Of a stretch of DNA of 13,041 nt, positions 1 to 6,171 are shown piece by piece (position 1 is the stretch's first letter; every line of letters begins with the position of its first letter). The stretch comes from Planctomycetota bacterium (lineage in GTDB: Bacteria; Planctomycetota; Phycisphaerae; Phycisphaerales; UBA1924), in the NCBI GenBank assembly GCA_023434205.1, contig JAEYTB010000277.1, positions 1-13,041 of the forward strand, written 5' to 3'. A program made the translations under genes and the position numbers. The notes below the pieces were generated by a model. It was given only the letters and a program-made list of their open reading frames with translations, was not told where the DNA came from and searched no databases.

Positions 1-639
1 GTTGAGGGCGGGAGCGAGTCTTTGGGGGAGATCGGGACGCTGACGGGGGGCGGGGATATCTCGCTGGGAGGCGGCGGGGGGAGCGGGCTGGGGGGCTCGG
101 GGGGCGGGGGCGCGAGCTTCTTCGGGCTGGAGGCGCAGGGCAACCGGTTCGCGTACATCGTGGACATCTCGGGGTCGATGCAGGAGAACGTAGCATCGGC
201 GAACGAGGGGACGCGGCTGATGGCGCTCAAGGCGGAGCTGTCGCGGTCGATCAACGGGCTGCTGGAGAACTCGCAGTTCATGGTGGTGGCGTTCTCGAGC
301 GATGCGAACCCGCTGACCGACAAGCGGGAGTGGGTGGAGGCCTCGCCCTCTGGGAAGCGGCGGGTGGCGCCGCTGATCTACGCGATGGAGGCGCAGGGCG
401 GGACGAACCCGCTGCCGGCGTTCGAGATCGTGTTCGCGGTCAAGCCGCGGCCGGACGCGATTTACTTCATGACGGACGGGGAGTTTGACCCCAGCACGGT
501 GGAGGCGGTGGCGGCGCTGAACAAGTCGAAGGTGCCGGTCCACTGCATCTGCCTGGGGCCCGCGGCGGGAACGGAGAACATGCGCAAGATCGCGAAGATG
601 TCCAAGGGGACGTTCATCGCGATCGGGGGGAAGCCCTGA
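1..639 (+). CDS. VWA domain protein behind a Gly-rich linker (5' end outside window)
   Basis: The frame is open from the first base, so the true start lies upstream and only the last 212 residues are seen. Residues 3-40 are a flexible Gly/Ser linker. A von Willebrand factor A domain follows, with a complete metal-ion-dependent adhesion site (MIDAS): DISGSM with D55, S57 and S59, then T135 in GGTNP and D159 in MTDGEF. The domain ends right at the stop with no C-terminal extension. VWA domains bind protein partners through the bound metal ion. In planctomycetes such proteins often have an N-terminal membrane anchor and a low-complexity linker; that part is not visible here. A TTG at 22 could be read as a start, but it lies inside the linker and the frame is open above it, so I treat the gene as truncated. 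Only four bases separate it from the next gene, so it probably belongs to the ExbB/ExbD operon. Confidence 0.9.
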   Translation, partial: VEGGSESLGEIGTLTGGGDISLGGGGGSGLGGSGGGGASFFGLEAQGNRFAYIVDISGSMQENVASANEGTRLMALKAELSRSINGLLENSQFMVVAFSSDANPLTDKREWVEASPSGKRRVAPLIYAMEAQGGTNPLPAFEIVFAVKPRPDAIYFMTDGEFDPSTVEAVAALNKSKVPVHCICLGPAAGTENMRKIAKMSKGTFIAIGGKP

Positions 640-643
640 GCCC

Positions 644-1771
644 ATGAAGGCGATGCTGCTGTGCCTGGGGTTGATGGTGGCTTCGCCCGCGTGGGCGCAG
701 AGCCGCGTGGTGATGCGCGGTGGGCAGGCCGCTGGGGAGGCGTTGGCGGTCTCGGAGCAGGGGGTGACGGTCTCGCGGGGGGGCGGGACGGCGGTCGTGA
801 GCTGGGACCGCGTGGCAGAGGTGCAGGGGGAGTTGGCGGCGGAGGCGGCGCCGTACCGCGAGCTGGCGGACATGCTGTGGCGGGCGCGGGCTCGGGTAGA
901 GCGCGGGGACGGGGTTGGCGCTGAGCGGCTTTTCGAGGTGCTAGCGACTCGCTTCGCGGGCCAGCGAGGGGCGTCCGCGGCGGTGGCGCACGGTGGGCTG
1001 CTGCGGTGCAGGCTGATGGCGGGGGCGCAGACGGGCGCGGCGGCGGCGTGGCTGGCGTACGTGAACGCGGTCGGCGATGGGGAGCCGGCGCAGCTCGCGC
1101 TGCCCAGCGTGGACTCGGCGGTGCTTGGGGCCGTGGCGGTGGACGGGGTGACGCAGTTGGCGCCGATGGCCCCGCCGGTGTGGGTGGAATCCGCGGCGGT
1201 GCAGGCGTTGGCGCGGGGGGCGTGGCCGTTGTCGGAAGGAGGGGCGCGTGAGAAGGCGCTGCGGCTGCAGGCGTTGTACCGGGAGGCGGCGCGGTTTGAG
1301 GTGGGCCTGCCCGTGACGCTGCCCGAGGGCGAGGAAAAGGATGAGGGCGTCGCGCTGGTGCGGGACGTTGTGACCGCGCGGGTGGGGGACGAGGCGCAGC
1401 GCGGGGCGGCACGGCGGGCGCTGGCAGCCAGGTTGAAGAAGCGGCCCGCTGCGTGGGTGGAGGTGTGGTGCCGCGTGGGGGTGGGGCGGTCGCTGCTGCG
1501 CGAGGCGGGCAGGGACGAGCAGCTCCTGGGGGTGAACGAACTGCTGGAAGTCGCGGCGCGGCTGGAGCGGGTGAACCCGTACCTGACGGGGGTCGCGCTG
1601 GCGGAGGCCGCGGCGGCGCTGCACCGGCTGGGCGACGTGCCCGGGGCCACGCGGGTTCGCAACGACATGCTGGAGAGGTTCAGCGGCCACCCCGCGCAGG
1701 AGTGGGGCGGGCTGCGGTGGGTCCCGGCGGCGCCGGGCGGAGAGAGCGGCAACAAGGGAGGTTCGACTTGA
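644..1771 (+). CDS. Secreted protein of unknown function, small beta module then helical region
   Basis: This 375-residue protein starts with a clear signal peptide: K2, a hydrophobic core at 4-13, and an AWA|QS cleavage site after residue 18, so it should be exported to the periplasm. Residues 21-63 alternate hydrophobic residues and glycines and end in SWDRVAEVQG, which looks like a small beta module. The rest is rich in Ala, Leu, Arg and Glu and looks like stacked helices, perhaps degenerate TPRs, for example around LVTRF-like segments such as RLFEVLATRF and RVRNDMLERF. I do not recognise the family and see no catalytic motif. The ATG is preceded by GGGGGAAG about ten bases upstream. Its stop overlaps the TTG start proposed for the ExbB gene, which argues that the two are translated together. 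The likely role is a periplasmic partner of the motor complex, by context only. Confidence 0.8.
   Translation: MKAMLLCLGLMVASPAWAQSRVVMRGGQAAGEALAVSEQGVTVSRGGGTAVVSWDRVAEVQGELAAEAAPYRELADMLWRARARVERGDGVGAERLFEVLATRFAGQRGASAAVAHGGLLRCRLMAGAQTGAAAAWLAYVNAVGDGEPAQLALPSVDSAVLGAVAVDGVTQLAPMAPPVWVESAAVQALARGAWPLSEGGAREKALRLQALYREAARFEVGLPVTLPEGEEKDEGVALVRDVVTARVGDEAQRGAARRALAARLKKRPAAWVEVWCRVGVGRSLLREAGRDEQLLGVNELLEVAARLERVNPYLTGVALAEAAAALHRLGDVPGATRVRNDMLERFSGHPAQEWGGLRWVPAAPGGESGNKGGST
1756..1761 (+). promoter_or_regulatory. Ribosome binding site deciding the ExbB start
   Basis: GGGAGG lies six bases before the TTG at 1768 and fifteen before the ATG at 1777. The spacing favours the TTG, which also overlaps the preceding stop codon as TTGA. 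It sits inside the end of the preceding gene, as expected for coupled translation. Confidence 0.6.
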
Positions 1772-2583
1772 GCTCGATGTATGAACTGGTGACGCTGCTG
1801 GCGCAGGACGCGGCCCCCGCGGCGGAGGTGGCCGGCAGCGGCAAGACGGTGTTCGACTACATCCGCGAGGGCGGGGTGGTCGGCGCGATGCTGATCACGC
1901 TCTCGGTGGTGGCGCTGACGCTGTTCATCATGCACCTGATCCAGGTGCGGCGGGCGCAGCTGGTGCCGGTCGAGGCGGCGACGGAGCTGCAGCGGCTGTT
2001 CCGCGAGAACGACATCCAGGGGGCGATCCGGTACTGCGAGCGGGGCGACTCGTTCCTGGTGCGGGTGTTCGGCTCGGCGCTGACGCGGTGCTCGAGGTCC
2101 CCGTTTGGTTTCATGGAGATCCGCACGGCGCTGGAAGAGGCGGGGCAGCGGGAGGCCGACCGGCTGAACAAGTCGGTGGACTACATCGGGCTGATCGCGG
2201 CGGTGGCGCCGATGCTGGGGCTCCTGGGCACGACGATCGGCATGATCGGCGCGTTCAACAGCATCGGGCAGCTCGAGGGCGTGGCCCGGTCGCGAGAGCT
2301 GGCGAGCTTCATGTCGCTGGCGCTGGTGAACACGGCGGAGGGGCTGGCGGTGGCGATCCCGTGTACGGCGGCGTTCAGCCTGCTTCGGCGGCGGCTGGAC
2401 CGGCTGGTGAGCGACGCGGGCGAGGTGATCGAGAATCTCGCGGTGTACATCGAAAACCCGGCGGGCGGGGCGGCGCCGGCCAAGCCGGCCGTGCGGGGTG
2501 CGGCGCGTCCGGGCCCCGCGACGGCGGCGGGCCACGCGCCGCTGAGCGTGGGCGGGGGCGTGCCGGGGGTGCGCCCGACATGA
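1768..2583 (+). CDS. MotA/TolQ/ExbB proton channel family protein
   Basis: This 271-residue protein is the stator-like channel subunit of an ExbB/ExbD or TolQ/TolR-type inner-membrane motor, which turns ion flow into mechanical work on envelope partners. Three membrane segments are visible: about 36-58, 139-163 and 183-205. The first segment is followed by a cytoplasmic helical region, as in ExbB. The family signature is clear: APMLGLLGTTIGMIGAF in segment 2 (T155, T156) and ALVNTAEGLAVAIP in segment 3 (T189), then an Arg-rich cytoplasmic helix RRRLDRL. After residue 235 comes an Ala/Pro/Gly-rich tail of about 35 residues that typical ExbB proteins lack. TTG 1768 is chosen for its ribosome binding site; ATG 1777 would remove three residues and change nothing else. 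Its last codon overlaps the next start as ATGA. Family assignment is firm; whether it serves transport, motility or envelope stability cannot be told from the sequence. Confidence 0.95.
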   Translation: MSSMYELVTLLAQDAAPAAEVAGSGKTVFDYIREGGVVGAMLITLSVVALTLFIMHLIQVRRAQLVPVEAATELQRLFRENDIQGAIRYCERGDSFLVRVFGSALTRCSRSPFGFMEIRTALEEAGQREADRLNKSVDYIGLIAAVAPMLGLLGTTIGMIGAFNSIGQLEGVARSRELASFMSLALVNTAEGLAVAIPCTAAFSLLRRRLDRLVSDAGEVIENLAVYIENPAGGAAPAKPAVRGAARPGPATAAGHAPLSVGGGVPGVRPT

Positions 2584-3005
2584 GGATCCGCAAGCCGCCG
2601 GAGATGGAGGAGGCGCACTTCGACCTCACGCCGATGGTGGACGTGGTGCTGCTGCTGATTATTTTCTTCACGCTGACGGCGCAGTTCGCCAACACGCTTA
2701 AGACCCCGATGGAGCTCCCGGCGGAGAAGGGTCACGGCAAGCCCGACACCAGCGAGACGTCGGTCGTGGTGGACATCACCAAGACCGGCGAGCTGCGGAT
2801 GGCGGCGTACCCGATCTCGTTCGAGGAGCTGGTCCACGCGCTGAGCAACGACCTCAAGGTGTCCAAGGCGGCGGGCAAGACGCTGGAACTGACGGTGCGG
2901 GCCGACAGGGAATGCCCGGCGCGGCATCTCAATGCGCTGGCGACGGCGTTGTCGCAGCTGGGCGTGCGGGACTGGAAGCTGGCGACTGCGGCGGGAGGGG
3001 CGTGA
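2580..3005 (+). CDS. ExbD/TolR family biopolymer transport protein (first copy)
   Basis: A 141-residue ExbD/TolR protein, the partner that plugs the ExbB pentamer and carries the protonatable residue. It has a short cytoplasmic tail, then the family signature FDLTPMVDVVLLLIIFF at residues 14-30, with the critical Asp at position 21 in the only membrane segment. Residues 35-141 form the periplasmic domain, with the alternating pattern usual for ExbD (SVVVDITKTGEL, ISFEELVHAL, LELTVRADRECPARHLNALATALSQLGV). Length matches the family. The ATG overlaps the ExbB stop by four bases (ATGA), so the two are almost surely made together. It is followed one base later by a second, divergent ExbD gene, so the complex probably contains two kinds of ExbD chain. 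Confidence 0.95.
   Translation: MRIRKPPEMEEAHFDLTPMVDVVLLLIIFFTLTAQFANTLKTPMELPAEKGHGKPDTSETSVVVDITKTGELRMAAYPISFEELVHALSNDLKVSKAAGKTLELTVRADRECPARHLNALATALSQLGVRDWKLATAAGGA
2993..3000 (+). promoter_or_regulatory. Ribosome binding site deciding the GTG start of the second ExbD
   Basis: GGGAGGGG ends six bases before GTG 3007. This picks GTG 3007 over a longer reading frame that opens at 2932 inside the first ExbD gene. The site lies within the last codons of the first ExbD gene. Confidence 0.65.
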
Positions 3006-3006
3006 G

Positions 3007-3420
3007 GTGCTGATCCGGCGGTCCAACAGGAAGGAGTTCAAAATCCCGCGCCTGCCGCTGGCGGCGTTCATCGACGTGACGCTGTTCCTGCTGCTGTACT
3101 TCATGCTCGCCAGCGACTTCTCGAAGCAGGAGTCGTGGATCGACTCGACGCTGGCGGCGGAGCGACGGGGCGGGCAGGCGGGGAACCTCCAGCCGCAGGT
3201 GGTGACCGTGGGCGTGAGCGAGGGGGCGGCGATGTTCCGGCTGGGGGACCTGGTGCTGCGCGACCGGCCGGGGCTGGAGGGCGTGCTCCGCCAGCTTCCC
3301 AAGGAGGGCGGGGTGTTCATCAAGGTGCCGGGAGACGTGCCGGTGTGGGCGGCGGCGATGGCGTTGCAGGCGGCCCGGGATGCGGGGTTCAACAAGGTCA
3401 GTTACGTTCCGGTGAAGTAG
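3007..3420 (+). CDS. ExbD/TolR family protein (second, divergent copy)
   Basis: A 137-residue protein with ExbD architecture: a basic N-terminal tail (IRRSNRKEFK), one membrane segment at about 17-39, and a periplasmic domain to the end. The segment carries AAFIDVTLFLLLYFM, with Asp23 where ExbD/TolR has its essential Asp. The usual Thr-Pro before it (LTPM-D) is replaced by Ala-Ala, and the periplasmic part is only loosely like the first copy, so this is a specialised paralogue, not a recent duplicate. Its C-terminus ends in NKVSYVPVK, like the last strand of ExbD domains. It starts one base after the stop of the first ExbD gene. One TolQ-like protein with two ExbD-like proteins is also the arrangement of the AglR/AglQ/AglS gliding motor of Myxococcus; that parallel is only about gene content. 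Confidence 0.9.
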   Translation: MLIRRSNRKEFKIPRLPLAAFIDVTLFLLLYFMLASDFSKQESWIDSTLAAERRGGQAGNLQPQVVTVGVSEGAAMFRLGDLVLRDRPGLEGVLRQLPKEGGVFIKVPGDVPVWAAAMALQAARDAGFNKVSYVPVK

Positions 3421-3438
3421 CGGGGGCAGGGGTCAGGC

Positions 3439-6171
3439 GTGCGGGCAGGGTTGACCATGGCGGTGCTGGCGGTGCTCGCGGGCGGTGCGCACGGGCAGGT
3501 TGTGCCCGCGCCCCCGCCGATGCCGGCGCCGGAGGCGGTGTCGCTGCCGGGGGTCGCGCCCGATGACGAGGCGGTCGAGAACTACCTGGCAGAGCGCGGG
3601 CTGCTGGAGGTGCTGGCGGCGCGGCTGCGGCGGCAGCACCGGGAGGGCACGGCGGAGGAGCAGGTCCGCGCGGCGGAGCTGCTGGGCAAGCTGTACGTGC
3701 GGATGCTGACGGAGGCGACGACGCCGGAGAAGCGGCAGGAGATCGAGGGGCTGTGCCGCGAGCTGCTGAAGGACCAGCGGGCGGATTCGTTCGAGCTGCG
3801 GCTGAACCTGGCGAAGGCGACGTACCTGCGGGTGGAGGAGATCGTCGAGCGCGACCGGCTGCGGATGGCCAGCAGCGAGGAGCGGGCCGAGGCGGAGCGG
3901 GTGCTGCGGACGGTGAAGCCGACGTTCGAGGAGATCAGCCGCAAGCTGGAGGCGCGGGTGCGGTCGCTGGAGTCGCGCGAGAAGGCGGCGCCGGCGGCGG
4001 ATGTGGACCTGCTGCGGGCGGAGCTCGCCGAGCAGCGGAGGCTGCGGTCGCTGTCGTTGTACTACGCGGGCTGGAGCCACTACTACACGGCGGTGCTGAC
4101 GGGGTCGAAGGCGGATGCGCTGGACGCGATGCGGCGGTTTGGCGGGCTGCTTAATGCGGTGTCGGCGGAGCGTCCGGCGACGATCGACCGGCTGCCCAAG
4201 GCCAACCTGAGGTATGAGCACGTGGCCCGGGCGGCGCTGGCGTGCGGGTTGTGCGCGGCGCTGCTGGAGAAGCCCACCGAGGCGGCACGGTGGCTGGACG
4301 AGGTGGAGCAGGGCGAAGAGGTCGTGCCCATCGTGCGCGAGCAGATCTTCTCGCGCCGGCTGATCGTTCATGCCGCGGCGTCGCAGTGGGCGGACATCGA
4401 CCTCGCCGTGCGGAAGCGGCGCAAGCCGGAGAGGGACGGGCCGGAGGTTCTGCTGAGCGTTCCCGATGCGCGGCTGCTGGCGGTAACGGCGCTGGAGGCG
4501 GCGCGGGCCACGCAGTCGCCGGCGATCCGGGCCGAGGCGGAGCGGCAGGCGCAGGTGGCGCTGGGGGACCTCATCAAGCGCGGCGAGGCGGGGCACGTGC
4601 TGGACCTGGTGTCGCTCTACGGCACGACGCCGATCGGGCAGGAAGGGTTCATCGTCAACTATGTCGTCAGCCTGCAGTCGTACGAGCGGGCGCGGGCGGC
4701 GCACAAGACCGCGGGCAACGACGAAGAGCCGGCCGTCGAGCCGGCGCTGGTGAACCTGTACCGTGAGGCGGCGGGGCTGCTGGGCGCGGCGACCGGCAGC
4801 GCCGATGCGCCGGACTTTCCCAAGGAGCGGGAGCGGGCGGAGATCCGGCGCGGGCTGGCGCTGTTCTATGCCGGGGACCTGGAGGCGGCGGCGACGCAGT
4901 TCCAGGCGGCGGCCAACGTCGCGGTCACGCCGGAGCAGAAGCGCGATGCGCTGTGGTACGCGATCGTCTCGCTGGACCGTGCCGTGGACCGCGGGAACCG
5001 GGGCGTGGCGCCCGACCGCGACCGGGTGGCGACGCTGTACCTGGAGCAGTTCCCCGCTTCCGAGAACGCAGCGCGGCTGCTCTTGAGGCAGACGCGGGCG
5101 GACCGGCTGAGCGACGAGGAGGCGCTGGAGATTTTGCTGAAGGTGGCGCGGGACTCGGGGATCTACGAGGCCAGCCGCAAGCAGGCGGCGCGGCTGCTCT
5201 ACCAGGCGTACCGGCGGTCGCAGGGGGAGGCCAGGGACTTCGCGGCGCTGCGGTTCGCTGAGGTGGCGGAGGGCGTGCTGCGGATGGAGCAGGCGCGCGC
5301 CATGGCGGGGACGGATCAGGTGGCGAAGGACGCCGCGGCGGACGTTGTGGTCCGTGTGCGGCAGCTGGCGGATGCGCTGCTGGGGGCGGCGGCGCCGGAC
5401 ACGGAGCGCGTGGAGTCGGCGTTGGCGGTGCTGGAAACGGTGTCCGCGTTCCACACGATGGACCTGGAGAGCCTGAAGGGCGAGCTCCTGTTCCGGCGGG
5501 TGCAGATCGCGATGGCGCGGGGGGATGAGGCGGGGATCGCCCGGAATGTGGACCTGCTGCGGGGCGTGGGGGGGCCATTCGCGGATGCGACGGACCGGCT
5601 GCTGTACCAGCGGTCGCAGCGGGCGTTCAGGTCTGCGGAGTCGGACGTGGGGCTGGCGCGGCAGGTGGTGCGGTACGGCGCGCGGATCCTGGAGGGCGAG
5701 CGGGCCGCGGCGGACTCCGGCGTCGCGTCGGTGCGGGATTCGGTGGCGCAGGCCGCGGCGGTGATCTGGCGGGCCGAGGGCGATGTGCGGATGCGCGACC
5801 TGGCGGTTCGGGTTGACCGGGAGCAGCTTGAGGCCGGTCAGCGGACGGCGTCGAGCCTGCGGCGCCTGGGCGAGCTGCTGGAGGCCGGCGGGGACAAGGA
5901 GCGTGCGCTGGCGGCGTGGCGCGAGCTGCTCAACGGCGTGCAGAACGGGACGCCGGAGTGGTACGAGGCGCGGTACGAATCGCTGCGGCTGCTGTTGGAG
6001 ACGGCGCCGGCGGAAGCGGCGGCGGCGATGGGCCAGCACAGGGTGCTGCACCCGGACTTTGGGCCCGAGCCGTGGGGGAGCAAGCTGCGTGAGCTGGATG
6101 CGAAGATCGGGCCGGCGGCCCCTCCGCCGCCAGCGCCGGCGGCTGCGCCCGGGAAGGGCGGTGCGGGCTGA
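3439..6171 (+). CDS. Large exported helical/TPR-repeat protein
   Basis: This 910-residue protein has a signal peptide (R2, hydrophobic core about 7-16, AHG|Q cleavage near residue 19), then a short Pro-rich stretch, so it should work in the periplasm. The rest is almost all helix, rich in Ala, Arg, Glu and Leu. TPR-like units stand out near residue 470 (LALFYAGDLEAAATQFQAAA) and near 810 (LGELLEAGGDKERALAAWREL). The C-terminus is a conserved-looking HPDFGPEPWGSKLRELD, then a Pro/Ala/Gly tail. TPRs bind proteins, so a scaffold role is likely; no enzyme motif is seen. GTG 3439 has AGGGG six bases before it and gives a normal signal peptide. ATG 3457, with GGGCAGGG six bases before it, is an alternative but loses the basic N-region. 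Its TGA overlaps the next ATG by one base (TGATG). Confidence 0.85.
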   Translation: MRAGLTMAVLAVLAGGAHGQVVPAPPPMPAPEAVSLPGVAPDDEAVENYLAERGLLEVLAARLRRQHREGTAEEQVRAAELLGKLYVRMLTEATTPEKRQEIEGLCRELLKDQRADSFELRLNLAKATYLRVEEIVERDRLRMASSEERAEAERVLRTVKPTFEEISRKLEARVRSLESREKAAPAADVDLLRAELAEQRRLRSLSLYYAGWSHYYTAVLTGSKADALDAMRRFGGLLNAVSAERPATIDRLPKANLRYEHVARAALACGLCAALLEKPTEAARWLDEVEQGEEVVPIVREQIFSRRLIVHAAASQWADIDLAVRKRRKPERDGPEVLLSVPDARLLAVTALEAARATQSPAIRAEAERQAQVALGDLIKRGEAGHVLDLVSLYGTTPIGQEGFIVNYVVSLQSYERARAAHKTAGNDEEPAVEPALVNLYREAAGLLGAATGSADAPDFPKERERAEIRRGLALFYAGDLEAAATQFQAAANVAVTPEQKRDALWYAIVSLDRAVDRGNRGVAPDRDRVATLYLEQFPASENAARLLLRQTRADRLSDEEALEILLKVARDSGIYEASRKQAARLLYQAYRRSQGEARDFAALRFAEVAEGVLRMEQARAMAGTDQVAKDAAADVVVRVRQLADALLGAAAPDTERVESALAVLETVSAFHTMDLESLKGELLFRRVQIAMARGDEAGIARNVDLLRGVGGPFADATDRLLYQRSQRAFRSAESDVGLARQVVRYGARILEGERAAADSGVASVRDSVAQAAAVIWRAEGDVRMRDLAVRVDREQLEAGQRTASSLRRLGELLEAGGDKERALAAWRELLNGVQNGTPEWYEARYESLRLLLETAPAEAAAAMGQHRVLHPDFGPEPWGSKLRELDAKIGPAAPPPPAPAAAPGKGGAG

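Noticed and set aside
1768..3420. A Zorya-type phage defence system, because of the MotA/ExbB and ExbD-like pair
   Set aside because: The channel proteins are of plain ExbB/ExbD size, there are two ExbD copies, and no helicase or nuclease gene follows; the neighbours are exported helical proteins.
3433..6051. An 872-residue open frame on the - strand opposite the TPR gene
   Set aside because: It is rich in Arg, Pro, His and Gln with no recognisable domain, as expected for the complement of a high-GC gene. The + strand protein has a signal peptide, TPR units and coupled neighbours.
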